Below, in pieces: positions 17,821-27,507 of a stretch of DNA of 64,000 nt. The stretch covers positions 186,001 through 250,000 of the forward strand of contig NZ_JABFTV010000002.1 in NCBI RefSeq assembly GCF_021404405.1. The letters are read 5' to 3'. Position 1 is the stretch's first letter; each line of letters begins with the position of its first letter. A program made the translations under genes and the position numbers. Under the pieces are notes generated by a model. The model had not been told where the DNA came from. It did not search any database and saw only the letters and a program-made list of their open reading frames with translations. Source of the stretch: Billgrantia aerodenitrificans (GTDB taxonomy: Bacteria; Pseudomonadota; Gammaproteobacteria; Pseudomonadales; Halomonadaceae).

Positions 17821-18591
17821 ATGAGCAACAGCGCGGCACGATACCCTAGTCTTGAGCAGCGGGTAGTCTTCATTACTGGCGGCGGCAGCGGCATCGGCGC
17901 TGCGATGACCCGGGCCTTCCACCGCCAGGGTGCAAGAGTTGCCTTCGTCGACATCGATGATGCAGCCAGCCATGCACTGGTTGAGGAGCTCCAGGCTACG
18001 ACTGGCCGGGCTCCTCACTACCATCGCTGCGATATCCGTGACGTGGCAGCACTGCAGGCAACGATTGCCGCCGTAGGCCGCGAATTGGGATCCATCCATA
18101 CCTTGGTCAACAACGCCGCCAATGACGATCGCCATGACTGGCAGGATGTCGACGTGGCCTATTGGGACGAGCGCATGGCGCTCAATCTGCGCCCTATGTT
18201 TTTTGCCGCCCAGGCGGCGGCACACCAGATGATCGAAGCCGGCGGCGGCGCGATCATCAACTTCGGCTCCATCAGCGTCACGACAGCCATTCCCCGGCTG
18301 TCGGCCTACGTCACGGCCAAGGCGGCGGTGCATGGGCTGACGCGCAGCCTGGCGCGGGATCTGGGAGAGCGCAATATCCGTGTCAATACCGTAGTCCCGG
18401 GCTGCATCATGACCCAGCGTCAACTCGACAAGTGGATCGGGCCCGACGACGAGGCGCGTATCCGCGAACACCAGTGCCTCAAGGTTCGCCTGTCGCCTGA
18501 TCATGTGGCCCCGATGGTCCTTTTCCTGGCGGCGGACGACAGCGCCCAGCTGACTGGCCATGAATTCACCGTCGATGCGGGGTGGGGCTGA
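17821..18591 (+). CDS. xylB: D-xylose 1-dehydrogenase (SDR family, XylB type)
   Basis: The 256-aa short-chain dehydrogenase has the NAD(P) motif GGGSGIG (20-26), NNAANDDRHDW (98-107), catalytic Y163 and K167 in SAYVTAK, and PGCIMTQRQ. The motif series NDDRH, AYWDER, INFGSIS, QCLK and TGHEFTVDAGW closely follows Caulobacter XylB, which oxidises D-xylose to D-xylono-lactone with NAD+. It is first in a plus-strand operon directly below a ROK operator candidate, and its stop overlaps the start of the next gene by one base (TGATG). L-arabinose may also be a substrate. Confidence 0.88.
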   Translation: MSNSAARYPSLEQRVVFITGGGSGIGAAMTRAFHRQGARVAFVDIDDAASHALVEELQATTGRAPHYHRCDIRDVAALQATIAAVGRELGSIHTLVNNAANDDRHDWQDVDVAYWDERMALNLRPMFFAAQAAAHQMIEAGGGAIINFGSISVTTAIPRLSAYVTAKAAVHGLTRSLARDLGERNIRVNTVVPGCIMTQRQLDKWIGPDDEARIREHQCLKVRLSPDHVAPMVLFLAADDSAQLTGHEFTVDAGWG

Positions 18592-20120
18592 TGCACACAC
18601 AGAATCAGTCGCTGCTGTCGGCCCGCCGGATCTGCCGCTCATTTGGCCAGAATCAGGTGCTGTTCGATATCGACCTCGAGCTGGTGCCAGGCGAGGTCCA
18701 TGCGCTGCTGGGTGAGAACGGCGCAGGCAAGTCGACGCTGGTGCGCATTCTTGCCGGCTATCTGAGTCCCAGCGCAGGTGAGATCCGCCTTGAGGGCGAA
18801 CTACGCCGCTACCGCAGCAGCGGTGATGCCGAAGCCGACGGCGTGGTGATGATTCATCAGGAGCTGGCCTTGGCTGAGCAACTGACTGTGGAGGAGAACG
18901 TCTTTTTGGGTCGCGAGATTCGACGCGGCCCCTTCCTCGACCATCGGGCCATGCGCGAGCGTTGTCGTGCAGCGCTGGCCGAACTCGAAACCCGTGTTGA
19001 CCCGCGGGCAAGGGTCAAGGATCTCAGTACGTCCGATCAGCAGATGGTGGAAATCGCCAAGGCGATCACGCGCGACGTGCGCGTGCTGATCATGGACGAA
19101 CCCACGGCAACTCTCACCGAGCATGAAGTCGAGGTGCTGTTTGCGCTTATTGCACGGCTGCGTGAGCGCGGTGTGGCGATCCTCTACATCTCCCACAAGC
19201 TTCGCGAGATCGAGCGGATCGCTGACAGGGTCACGGTGCTGCGCGATGGCCGGCTGATCGACAGTGGGCCGATGGCCGGGCGTAGCAAGGAGGAGCTGGC
19301 GCGACTGATGGTGGGGCGCGAGATCAGCGACATGTACCCCGAGCGCACCAAGCTGGCGAGCGACGCGGTGGTAGTGCTTGAGGCGCGCGATATCGTCGTT
19401 CCCGGTGCCGTGAAGCAGGCGAGCTTCACTCTGCGTCGCGGTGAGGTGCTGGGTTTCGGCGGGGTGGTGGGTGCCGGGCGCACGGCACTGATCGAAGCGG
19501 TGTTGGGGCTGCGCGCTCGCAGTAGCGGAGAGGTGCTGCGCAACGGGCAACCGGTTGCACTCCGCCACCTGCGCGATGCGGTGCGCCAACGTATCGCCTA
19601 CCTCACCGAAGACCGCAAGGGCAAGGGCCTGGTGCTCAACATGGGGCTGCGACCCAATCTCACCCTACTCAACCTGCGCGCCTACTGCCGCCCGTTGATC
19701 GACCGTCGCCGCGAGGAGATGGCCTTCCAGGAGGCCATAGAGCGCTTCGACATTCGCTTGCGCACCCAGGCGGCGACTGCCGCCGAACTCTCCGGTGGCA
19801 ATCAGCAGAAACTACTGCTGGCCAAGGTCATGTCCATCGATCCCGAGATCGTCGTCATCAACGAGCCGACCCGCGGCATCGACGTTGGCACCAAGCACCA
19901 GATCTATCACTTCGTGCGAGAGCTCACCGAGGCCGGGCGCTCGGTGATTCTGGTCTCGTCGGAGATGGCCGAGCTGATCGGCCTCTCGCACCGGGTGGCG
20001 GTGATGTGTGCCGGGGTACTGACAGGCGTGCTCGAGGGCGAGCAGATCAACGAACAAGAAATCATGCAGTACGCATCCGGTATCAAGGGGGTGGAAGTCG
20101 ATGAACAACGCCGTGCCTGA
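18591..20120 (+). CDS. Sugar ABC transporter ATP-binding protein (two NBDs; RbsA/XylG/MglA family)
   Basis: The 509-aa protein has two nucleotide-binding domains. The first has Walker [10 protein letters not shown] (41-49), a degenerate signature ([10 protein letters not shown]) and Walker B VLIMDEPT. The second has a degenerate Walker A (GVVGAGRT), the canonical signature LSGGNQQK and Walker [12 protein letters not shown]. This asymmetry is normal for the monosaccharide (CUT2) family, in which one polypeptide drives import. Translation is coupled to xylB (1-nt overlap), and the gene overlaps the permease by 20 nt. The likely substrate is a pentose, from context only. Confidence 0.93.
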   Translation: MHTQNQSLLSARRICRSFGQNQVLFDIDLELVPGEVHALLGENGAGKSTLVRILAGYLSPSAGEIRLEGELRRYRSSGDAEADGVVMIHQELALAEQLTVEENVFLGREIRRGPFLDHRAMRERCRAALAELETRVDPRARVKDLSTSDQQMVEIAKAITRDVRVLIMDEPTATLTEHEVEVLFALIARLRERGVAILYISHKLREIERIADRVTVLRDGRLIDSGPMAGRSKEELARLMVGREISDMYPERTKLASDAVVVLEARDIVVPGAVKQASFTLRRGEVLGFGGVVGAGRTALIEAVLGLRARSSGEVLRNGQPVALRHLRDAVRQRIAYLTEDRKGKGLVLNMGLRPNLTLLNLRAYCRPLIDRRREEMAFQEAIERFDIRLRTQAATAAELSGGNQQKLLLAKVMSIDPEIVVINEPTRGIDVGTKHQIYHFVRELTEAGRSVILVSSEMAELIGLSHRVAVMCAGVLTGVLEGEQINEQEIMQYASGIKGVEVDEQRRA

Positions 20121-21114
20121 CAACAAATCGCTCACGCAGAGTAGGGTCTCCGTCGACCTCAAGACATGGGGGCCTTTCATCGCCTTGCTGGCCCTGGCGT
20201 TGCTGGGCGTGTTGATCAACCCCGCCTTCCTGGGGCTGGACAACCTCTCCAACATGCTTACCCGCAGCGCCTTCATCGGCATCATCGCCATCGGCGCCAC
20301 CTTCGTGATCACTGCCGGCGGGCTGGACCTCTCGGTGGGCTCGATGGCGGCCTTCATCGCCGGGGTGATGATCATCCTCATGAACAGTCTGGTCGAGCAG
20401 TTCGGCCCGGGTCTCACCACCATATTGCTGGGCATTGGCGCCTCGTTGCTGCTGGGTCTGTGTGCCGGTTTCATCAACGGCATGGTGACTACCAAGGGCA
20501 AGATCGAGGCCTTCATCGTCACCCTCGGCACCATGGGCATCTACCGCTCGCTGGTGACCTATCTCGCCGATGGCGGGACCCTGTCGCTGGACTGGGGGGT
20601 GCGTGACATCTACCGGCCGGTCTACTACGGCCATCTGATGGGTATCCCGATTCCGGTGCTGGTGTTCCTGCTGGTGGCGGTGGTCGGCTACATCCTGCTC
20701 AACCATACCCGCTTCGGTCGCTACTGCTTTGCCATCGGTTCCAACGAGAAGGTGGCCGAATATAGCGCCATCCATGTCGATCGCATCAAGACCATGACCT
20801 ACATGCTGCAGGGCTTATGCGTGGCGCTGGCGACCATCATCTACGTGCCGCGGCTGGGCTCTGCCTCGGGGGCCACCGGGGTGCTGTGGGAACTCGAGGC
20901 GATCGCCGCGGTGATCATCGGCGGCACCGTGCTCAAGGGTGGGCACGGCCGCATCTGGGGCACGGTAGTGGGAGCGATCATGCTGACCATGATCGGCAAC
21001 ATTCTCAATCTTACCGATGCCATCTCCAACTATCTCAACGGTACGGTGCAGGGAATCATCATCATCGTCGCGGTGTACCTGCAGCGCGCATCGTGGAGGA
21101 AGTCGGCGCCATGA
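20101..21114 (+). CDS. Sugar ABC transporter permease (RbsC/XylH family)
   Basis: The 337-aa membrane protein of the BPD_transp_2 family has about nine to ten membrane segments. The CUT2 hallmarks are [18 protein letters not shown] (about residue 68) and the EAA-like loop with [12 protein letters not shown] and [20 protein letters not shown]. As a homodimer it forms the inner-membrane path for the sugar. It overlaps the ATPase gene by 20 nt. The binding-protein gene follows after 52 nt. Confidence 0.93.
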   Translation: MNNAVPDNKSLTQSRVSVDLKTWGPFIALLALALLGVLINPAFLGLDNLSNMLTRSAFIGIIAIGATFVITAGGLDLSVGSMAAFIAGVMIILMNSLVEQFGPGLTTILLGIGASLLLGLCAGFINGMVTTKGKIEAFIVTLGTMGIYRSLVTYLADGGTLSLDWGVRDIYRPVYYGHLMGIPIPVLVFLLVAVVGYILLNHTRFGRYCFAIGSNEKVAEYSAIHVDRIKTMTYMLQGLCVALATIIYVPRLGSASGATGVLWELEAIAAVIIGGTVLKGGHGRIWGTVVGAIMLTMIGNILNLTDAISNYLNGTVQGIIIIVAVYLQRASWRKSAP

Positions 21115-21166
21115 GGCGCTCTTGTAGCAGCACGATAACAAGCACAAACAGCTAAGGAGCATCAGC

Positions 21167-22117
21167 ATGCCAACCAAGAGGACCCTAGCAGCCTTCGTTG
21201 CCGCTGCAGCGTTGGGACTGCCCACTTTCGCCGCCGCTCAGGAGTATACGATCGGCGTCTCCATTCCTGCCGCCACCCATGGCTGGACCGGCGGGGTCAA
21301 CTTCCATGCCCAGCAAGCCAAGGAGCGCCTCGAGTCGCTCTATCCCGAGATTTCCATCACCATCACCACGGCGAGCGATCCGGGCGGACAGGCCAACGAT
21401 CTCGAAGATCTGGTCTCGCAGCGCAACATCGATGCGCTGGTGGTGCTGCCCTTCGAGTCCGGCCCGCTGACCGACCCGGTGCGGCGGGTCAAGGATGCCG
21501 GTGTGTTCGTCACCGTGGTCGACCGCGGCCTCGAGCAGGAGGGTATCGAGGATCTCTATGTGGCTGGCAACAACCACGAGCTGGGGCGTGTCTCCGGTGA
21601 GTACATTCGCGACCAGCTCGATGGGCAGGGCGATATCGTGGTGCTGCGTGGGATTCCCACTGTGATTGACGACGAGCGCGTGCAGGGCTTCCAGGAAGCC
21701 ATCGAGGGCTCCGACATCAATATCCTCGACATGCAGCACGCCAACTGGAACCGTGACGACGGCTTCGAAGTGATGCAGGATTTCCTGGCACGCTTCGATC
21801 GCATCGATGCGGTGTGGGCTCAGGACGACGATATCGCCATCGGGGTGATCGAAGCGGTGCGTCAGGCCGGGCGCGAGGACGAACTCTTCATCGTCGGTGG
21901 CGCCGGCATGAAGGACATTATCAGGCGAGTCATGGAGGGCGATCGGCTCGTGCCGGTCGACGTGCTGTATCCACCGGCAATGATCGCTACCGCCATGGAC
22001 CTCACGGTGCAGAATTTCGTCTCCAATGGCCCAGTGGTCGGCCAGTACATTCTCGGCTCACCGCTGATTACTCAGGAGAACGCCGAGCAGTATTACTTCC
22101 CCGATTCACCGTTCTGA
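21167..22117 (+). CDS. Sugar ABC transporter periplasmic substrate-binding protein (RbsB family)
   Basis: The 316-aa protein has a signal peptide (1-24, ending FAAAQ) and the Peripla_BP_4 fold: TIGVSIPAATHGWTGGVNFHA, the ligand-proximal DVLYPPAMIATAMD and WAQDDDIAIGVIEAV. It delivers the sugar to the permease encoded just upstream. AAGGAG lies 8 nt before the start. A 7-bp GC hairpin follows 10 nt after the stop (22127-22145), a common place for an mRNA-stabilising structure that raises binding-protein yield over the rest of the operon. Confidence 0.93.
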   Translation: MPTKRTLAAFVAAAALGLPTFAAAQEYTIGVSIPAATHGWTGGVNFHAQQAKERLESLYPEISITITTASDPGGQANDLEDLVSQRNIDALVVLPFESGPLTDPVRRVKDAGVFVTVVDRGLEQEGIEDLYVAGNNHELGRVSGEYIRDQLDGQGDIVVLRGIPTVIDDERVQGFQEAIEGSDINILDMQHANWNRDDGFEVMQDFLARFDRIDAVWAQDDDIAIGVIEAVRQAGREDELFIVGGAGMKDIIRRVMEGDRLVPVDVLYPPAMIATAMDLTVQNFVSNGPVVGQYILGSPLITQENAEQYYFPDSPF

Positions 22118-22126
22118 TCGATCCGG

Positions 22127-22145
22127 GCGGGCGCTCGACGCCCGC
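22127..22145 (+). other. Intra-operon hairpin after the sugar-binding-protein gene
   Basis: A perfect 7-bp stem, GCGGGCG (22127-22133) with CGCCCGC (22139-22145) and a 5-nt loop, lies between the binding-protein gene and the next operon gene. There is no T-run, so it is more likely an mRNA 3'-end stabiliser or weak attenuator than a full terminator. Confidence 0.55.
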
Positions 22146-22180
22146 TCGGTTCACCTGTCGATCATCATCGGAGAGCCATT

Positions 22181-23236
22181 ATGAAAACAATCAAAGGGCC
22201 GGCGATCTTCCTTGCTCAGTTCGCCGGAGACGATGCCCCCTTCAATAGCCTGGACAGCATCGCCGCCTGGGCGGCGAACCTGGGCTACAAGGGAGTTCAG
22301 CTTCCCAGCTGGGACGCGCGTCTGATCGATCTGAAACGTGCCGCCGAGAGCCAGACCTATTGCGACGAGATCAAGGGCACCCTGGCCGAGCATGGTTTGG
22401 CACTGACCGAACTCTCCACCCACCTGCAGGGCCAACTGGTTGCCGTGCATCCGGCCTATGACGAGATGTTCGATGGTTTTGCCGCGCCTGAAGTGAGGGG
22501 CAATCCTCGGGCGCGCCAGGCCTGGGCGGTGGAGCAATTGCATTTTGCCGCACGCGCCTCACGCAATCTGGGGCTGACCGACCACGGCACCTTTTCCGGC
22601 GCCTTGGCCTGGCCCTATGTCTACCCGTGGCCACAGCGTCCAGCTGGCCTGATCGATACCGCCTTCGACGAGTTGGCCAGGCGCTGGCGGCCCATTCTCG
22701 ATGCGTTCGACGAAGTCGGGGTCAATCTCTGTTACGAGATCCATCCCGGCGAGGATCTGCATGACGGTATCACCTTCGAGATGTTCCTGGAGCGGGTGGG
22801 CCATCATCCGCGCTGTCACATTCTCTATGATCCCAGCCACTTCGTACTGCAGCAGCTCGACTATCGCGGGTTCCTGGACGTCTACCGCGAGCACATCCAG
22901 ATGTTCCATGTGAAAGACGCCGAATTCACTCCCAGCCCCAGGCAGGGCGTCTACTCCGGCTACCAGGGCTGGGTCGGGCGCGCCGGCCGCTTTCGTTCGT
23001 TGGGCGACGGCCAGGTGGACTTCAAGCACATCTTCTCGTGGATGGCGGCCAACGACTATCACGGCTGGGCGGTGCTCGAGTGGGAGTGCTGCCTCAAGCA
23101 TCCCGAAGCTGGCGCGCGGGAGGGCGCGGCCTTCATTCGCGACCATATCATCGAAGTCACCGAGCGGGCCTTCGACGACTTCGCCGATGGCGGTGCCGAC
23201 GAGGCGGCCAACCGTCGCCTGCTGGGTCTCGACTGA
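22181..23236 (+). CDS. Sugar phosphate isomerase/epimerase family protein (xylose-isomerase-like TIM barrel)
   Basis: The 351-aa AP-endonuclease-2-type TIM barrel shows the usual metal ligands: Glu in CYEIHPGEDLHD, Asp/His in LYDPSHFVLQQ, His in MFHVKDAEF and Glu in VLEWECC. Such proteins isomerise or epimerise free or oxidised sugars. The next gene encodes a Gfo/Idh/MocA oxidoreductase, and this pairing is common in operons that process keto-sugars, inositols or glycosides. No step of the basic xylose or arabinose oxidative route requires it, so it may extend the substrate range. Exact reaction unknown. Confidence 0.85.
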   Translation: MKTIKGPAIFLAQFAGDDAPFNSLDSIAAWAANLGYKGVQLPSWDARLIDLKRAAESQTYCDEIKGTLAEHGLALTELSTHLQGQLVAVHPAYDEMFDGFAAPEVRGNPRARQAWAVEQLHFAARASRNLGLTDHGTFSGALAWPYVYPWPQRPAGLIDTAFDELARRWRPILDAFDEVGVNLCYEIHPGEDLHDGITFEMFLERVGHHPRCHILYDPSHFVLQQLDYRGFLDVYREHIQMFHVKDAEFTPSPRQGVYSGYQGWVGRAGRFRSLGDGQVDFKHIFSWMAANDYHGWAVLEWECCLKHPEAGAREGAAFIRDHIIEVTERAFDDFADGGADEAANRRLLGLD

Positions 23237-23247
23237 GGGAGAACGAC

Positions 23248-24411
23248 ATGAGCCAACATCACGACACTCCTCGCCGGCTGCGCCTGGGCATGGTCGGCGG
23301 CGGCCAGGGGGCCTTCATCGGCGGCGTGCACCGTATTGCCGCCAGGCTCGACGACCACTATGAGCTGGTTGCCGGCGCTTTCGCCTCCGACCCCGAGCGT
23401 AGTCGCGCGGCTGCCGCCGAACTGCATGTGGCCGAAGAACGTGCGTATCCCGACTACCGCACCATGGCCGAGGCCGAGCGCCTGCGTCAGGACGGTATCG
23501 ACGTGGTCGCTATCGTCACCCCCAACCACCTGCACTTCGACGTGGCGCGCACTTTTCTCGAGGCTGGCATCCATGTGATCTGCGACAAGCCGATGACCAC
23601 CAACCTGGCGGATGCCCAGGCACTGGCTGAACTGGTCGAGCACAGCAGGCTGTTTTTCGGCCTGACCCACAACTACTCCGGCTATCCCCTGGTGCGCCAG
23701 GCCCGCGACATGGTCGCCGCCGGCGAGCTGGGCGAGCTCAGGGTGGTGCAGGTCGAATATCCTCAGGATTGGCTCTCCACCCGCCTGGAGGAGAGCGGCG
23801 TAAAGCAGGCGGAATGGCGCACCGATCCGCAGCGCAGCGGGCCGGCCGGCTGTCTGGGCGACATCGGCACCCATGCCTATCACCTGGCACGCTTTGTCAC
23901 CGGGCTCGAGCTGGAGTCGCTGGCGGCGGATCTGCACACCTTCGTCGAGGGTCGTGCCCTCGACGACAACGTGCACATGATGCTGCGCTTCAAGGGCGGG
24001 GCGCGGGGCATGCTATGGTCGAGCCAGGTGTCGCCGGGCAACGAGAACGGCCTGCGGCTGCGGGTCTACGGTAGCCGTGGCGGCCTTGAGTGGAGTCAGG
24101 AAGAGCCCAATCGGCTGTTGCATTCGCCGCTGGGCGAACCGTCGCGCATTCTGACGCGCAACGGTCCTGGCCTTGGGGAAGCGGCCCTGGCTGCATCGCG
24201 CATTCCTCCGGGGCATCCCGAAGGCTATCTCGAGGCCTTTGCCCAGCTCTACGCGGACTACGCCGAGCAGATACGCGCCCTCCAGGCAGGGCGTAAGGCC
24301 CATGCACTTAGCGTGAGCACTCCGGGTGTGATGGATGGCGTCGATGGCCTGAGGTTCATTACGCGTGCGCTGGAGTCTTCCGTGTCAGGGGGCGTGTGGG
24401 TGAATGTATGA
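23248..24411 (+). CDS. Gfo/Idh/MocA family oxidoreductase
   Basis: The 387-aa protein has an N-terminal Rossmann domain with [12 protein letters not shown] (about 14-25) and the catalytic-Lys loop CDKPMTTN. The C-terminal alpha/beta domain includes [19 protein letters not shown]. It should oxidise or reduce a sugar or sugar-derived substrate with NAD(P). ATG 23248 follows GGGAGA and gives the normal start just before the Rossmann strand. It is the probable partner of the upstream TIM-barrel protein, and its end overlaps the aldose epimerase start by 8 nt. Confidence 0.9.
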   Translation: MSQHHDTPRRLRLGMVGGGQGAFIGGVHRIAARLDDHYELVAGAFASDPERSRAAAAELHVAEERAYPDYRTMAEAERLRQDGIDVVAIVTPNHLHFDVARTFLEAGIHVICDKPMTTNLADAQALAELVEHSRLFFGLTHNYSGYPLVRQARDMVAAGELGELRVVQVEYPQDWLSTRLEESGVKQAEWRTDPQRSGPAGCLGDIGTHAYHLARFVTGLELESLAADLHTFVEGRALDDNVHMMLRFKGGARGMLWSSQVSPGNENGLRLRVYGSRGGLEWSQEEPNRLLHSPLGEPSRILTRNGPGLGEAALAASRIPPGHPEGYLEAFAQLYADYAEQIRALQAGRKAHALSVSTPGVMDGVDGLRFITRALESSVSGGVWVNV

Positions 24412-25357
24412 GACGCTGACCCTCGATAATGGCCGGCTACGTGTGGTGGTGGCGCCCGATATCGGCGCCAGCGTGGTGCGCTTCGATGCCCTGACGCCGG
24501 AAGGGCCTGTGGCGTTGATGCGTCCCGGTGGTGCGGGAGAGGGTGATCCCAATCGACTCGCCATGTATCCGTTGGTGCCGTGGTCGAATCGTATCGCCGA
24601 GGGGGGCTTCGAGTGGCGCGGCCAGCACTACTCGCTTGCGGTCAATTTGCCAGGCGAGCCGTTGCCGATTCATGGCGACGGCTGGCAGCGGGCTTGGAAG
24701 GTAGAGGCTCAGCATGAATCGGAGCTGCGGTTGAGCCTGCGCTCCTGGCAGCAACCCCCTTTCGATTACCGGGCAGAGCTGACGTATCGGCTGGTGGACG
24801 ATGGGCTTGCGGCGACACTGGCCGTGACCCATCTGGGCGATACACCGGCGCCCTATGGCGTCGGGCTGCATCCTTGGTTTCCGCGCACTGTCGATGTGTG
24901 CCTCGAGGCTGCTGCAGAAGGGGTCTGGGAGGTCGATGCCAAGCAATTGCCCACCGTCTGGCGTCGTATCTCGCCCGGTGAAGCGTGGGATTTCGCGCGT
25001 GGAAATGCGCTTCCCGAACGCAAGATCGACAACCTGTTCACCGGCTGGAGTGGCCAAGCCACGCTGTGTTGGCCTCGGCGTGGCGTGGCGTTGTCGGTGA
25101 TAAGCAGTGCCTCGCGCTATCTGGTCTTCTCACCCGGCGCGCAAGCGGACTTCTTCTGCTTCGAGCCGGTCTCTCATTGCGTCGATGCCCACCACTTCGA
25201 CGATCCGTCAGGCCATGGGTTGGTGGTGCTGGCAAGCGGAGAGAGTCACGCGCTGCACTTCCGTTTTCAGTATTCGACCATCCTCAGCCTGCCTTCCTTG
25301 AAGCGGCAGGCCGAGGCCAATTGCGTGGCTGCCACTATGGCAAGGTCGCGTCCCTGA
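24404..25357 (+). CDS. Aldose 1-epimerase (galactose mutarotase-like)
   Basis: The 317-aa beta-sandwich protein has the mutarotase marks VPWSNRI (substrate Asn-Arg), PIHGDGWQRAW (His), GLHPWFPRT (catalytic His) and FFCFEPVSH (catalytic Glu). It interconverts alpha and beta anomers, which supplies the form that the dehydrogenase XylB oxidises. The start lies inside the last codons of the previous gene (8-nt overlap), so translation is coupled. Confidence 0.9.
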   Translation: MYETLTLDNGRLRVVVAPDIGASVVRFDALTPEGPVALMRPGGAGEGDPNRLAMYPLVPWSNRIAEGGFEWRGQHYSLAVNLPGEPLPIHGDGWQRAWKVEAQHESELRLSLRSWQQPPFDYRAELTYRLVDDGLAATLAVTHLGDTPAPYGVGLHPWFPRTVDVCLEAAAEGVWEVDAKQLPTVWRRISPGEAWDFARGNALPERKIDNLFTGWSGQATLCWPRRGVALSVISSASRYLVFSPGAQADFFCFEPVSHCVDAHHFDDPSGHGLVVLASGESHALHFRFQYSTILSLPSLKRQAEANCVAATMARSRP

Positions 25358-25376
25358 ACGCGAACGGAGACGAGTG

Positions 25377-26276
25377 ATGCAAGACGGTGTGATCGAAGTG
25401 GCGGTGAAGCTCGACATGAGCCTGGGCGAGAGTCCGGTGTGGTCGGTGGCGCGCCAGACCCTCTACTGGACCGACATCAACAACGGCTACGTCTATGCCT
25501 GGCGCCCGCAGCAGGGCGGGACGCCGATGCGTACCGAGCTGGGCGAGAAGGTAGGCTGCGTGGCGCTCGACGAGGCGGGACTGGTAGCCGCTGCGGCCTC
25601 GGGCATCCTGCGCCTGCCCGAAAATGGCGAGCCCGAGCGGCTGGCCGACAACCCCGAGTGGGTGAAAGAACGACGGCAGGCGGGGCAGGGCAATCGCTTC
25701 AACGACGGTCGCTGCGACGCCGCCGGGCGCCTGTGGGTGGGCACCATCGATGCCGACGAATCGAGCCCCAGCGCGGCGCTCTACTGTCTCGACAAGGGTG
25801 AACTAAGTCGTCGATTGAAGGGCCTCGGCATCTCCAACGGCCTGGCCTTCAGCCCCGACCGGCGCTGGCTCTACCACACCGACTCGCTGAGCCGGCGCAT
25901 CCTGCGCTACCCCTTCGACGTCGAAAGCGGCACCTTGGGCGAGGGCAAGACCTGGGTCGACCTGGAAAGGCTGGGATTGCCCGGCGTGCCCGACGGTGCG
26001 GCGGTGGACAGCGAGGGCTGCTACTGGAGCGCACTCTACGACGGCGGGCGTATCGTGCGCTTTTCGCCCGAGGGCGAACTGGTGGCGCAGCACGAAGTAC
26101 CGTGTCCGCACCCGACCATGGTGGCCTTCGGTGGGGCCGATCTGTGCACGCTCTACATCACCACTGCCACCCAGCACCTGGACGCCGAGGGCAAGGCGCG
26201 CTGGCCGCAGGCCGGCAGCCTGCTGCAAATGAAAACCGGCGTGATGGGGCTCGCCGAGCCCGGCTTCGCCGCTTAG
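25377..26276 (+). CDS. xylC: SMP-30/gluconolactonase family sugar lactonase (xylonolactonase role)
   Basis: The 299-aa six-bladed propeller has the SMP-30 metal residues: E18 in LGESPVW, Asn in NRFNDGRCD, Asn in GISNGLAFSPD and Asp in GVPDGAAVD. It hydrolyses the sugar lactone made by XylB to the pentonate. ATG 25377 follows CGGAGA by 6-7 nt. It is the last gene of the plus-strand operon. Its stop overlaps that of the opposite argE-like gene, with no terminator visible. Specificity between xylono- and arabino-lactone cannot be judged. Confidence 0.87.
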   Translation: MQDGVIEVAVKLDMSLGESPVWSVARQTLYWTDINNGYVYAWRPQQGGTPMRTELGEKVGCVALDEAGLVAAAASGILRLPENGEPERLADNPEWVKERRQAGQGNRFNDGRCDAAGRLWVGTIDADESSPSAALYCLDKGELSRRLKGLGISNGLAFSPDRRWLYHTDSLSRRILRYPFDVESGTLGEGKTWVDLERLGLPGVPDGAAVDSEGCYWSALYDGGRIVRFSPEGELVAQHEVPCPHPTMVAFGGADLCTLYITTATQHLDAEGKARWPQAGSLLQMKTGVMGLAEPGFAA

Positions 26277-27427
26277 TCGCTCGCCAGCCGCTGCCCCAGC
26301 GCCTGCATGAAGCGCGTGCCCGCCGCGAGCTGTTCGATCTCGATGTATTCGTCGGGCTGGTGGGCCTGGCGAATGCTGCCGGGACCGCAGATCACGGTGG
26401 GCAGCCCCACGCGCTGGAACTGGCCGGCCTCGGTGGCGTAGGCGACCGCGCCGCTGGGCTGTTCGCCGAGCAGCTCGCGGCACAGGTCGAGTACTGCGAC
26501 ATTGTTGTCATCGGCCAGTGCCGGCACCGTGAGGTTGAGTGCCTCGGTGACGATGCTCGTCTCGGGGGCGCGGCGCTGCATCTCGGCCTCCAGTTCGGCG
26601 GCATAGGCATTCACGCGTTCGAACAGCTCCTCGAAGCGGTCTCTGGGCAGGTGGCGAATCTCCCACTCGAAGGTGCACTCCCGGGCCATGATGTTGATCG
26701 CGGTACCGCCGGCGATCTTGCCCACGTGCAGGCTGGAGTGGGCGACGTTGAAGGCTTCATCGATGCGCCCCTCGGCGCGCAGCTCGGCCATGACATCTTC
26801 GATCTTCGTCACCAGCCGTGCGGCTACGTGGATTGCCGACACGCCCTGGTCGATCTGGCTGGAGTGCGAGGCGCGACCGGTCACGGTGGTACGCAGGTTG
26901 GTGGCGCCCTTGTGAGCCACCACCGGTTGCATCAAGGTCGGTTCGCCGACGATCACTGCGGCCGGGCGTGGGTGGTCGGCCATCAGCCGCTCGATCATGC
27001 GCGGCGCGCCGATGCAGCCCACTTCCTCGTCGTAGGAGAGCGCCAGGTAGATCGGCTTGTCCAGGCCGCGCTTCAGCCACTCGGGCAGTTCGGCCAGGGC
27101 GCAGGCGATGAAGCCCTTCATGTCGCAGGTGCCGCGTCCGTAAAGCTTGCCGTCGCCCTTGTCGACCAGAGTGAACGGGTCGGTGGACCAGGGTTGGCCG
27201 TCGACCGGCACCACGTCGGTATGCCCCGAGAGCACCACACCGCCCTGTACGTCAGGCCCGATGCGCGCTAGCAGGTTGGCCTTCCTGCCGTCGTCGCTTT
27301 CCACCCGCCAATGCTCGACCCCGTGCTCGTCGAGGTAGCTCTCGACGAAGGCGATCAGATCGAGGTTGGAATCGCGGGAAACGGTGGCAAAGCCAACCAG
27401 GCGTTCGAGCATCTCGGCGGCGGTCAT
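26273..27427 (-). CDS. argE: Acetylornithine deacetylase / M20 family amidohydrolase (ArgE type)
   Basis: The 384-aa M20 metallohydrolase has SGHTDVVPVDG (metal His, Asp), GRGTCDMKGF (bridging Asp), YDEEVGCIGA (catalytic Glu pair), the dimerisation domain and the C-terminal GPGSIRQAHQPDEYIE (metal His). Length and motifs fit ArgE, which removes the acetyl group from N-acetylornithine in arginine synthesis. A second copy or a related N-acyl amino acid deacylase is possible, because no other arg gene is nearby. AAGGAGA lies 6 nt before the start. Confidence 0.88.
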   Translation of the reverse strand: MTAAEMLERLVGFATVSRDSNLDLIAFVESYLDEHGVEHWRVESDDGRKANLLARIGPDVQGGVVLSGHTDVVPVDGQPWSTDPFTLVDKGDGKLYGRGTCDMKGFIACALAELPEWLKRGLDKPIYLALSYDEEVGCIGAPRMIERLMADHPRPAAVIVGEPTLMQPVVAHKGATNLRTTVTGRASHSSQIDQGVSAIHVAARLVTKIEDVMAELRAEGRIDEAFNVAHSSLHVGKIAGGTAINIMARECTFEWEIRHLPRDRFEELFERVNAYAAELEAEMQRRAPETSIVTEALNLTVPALADDNNVAVLDLCRELLGEQPSGAVAYATEAGQFQRVGLPTVICGPGSIRQAHQPDEYIEIEQLAAGTRFMQALGQRLASD

Positions 27428-27507
27428 GATTCTCTCCTTCAGGGTATTGCCTGAAGCCTATCACGCTAGTGGCGAGCGAGCAGAGCGCCTGCTGTCATGA
27501 GGGCTTA

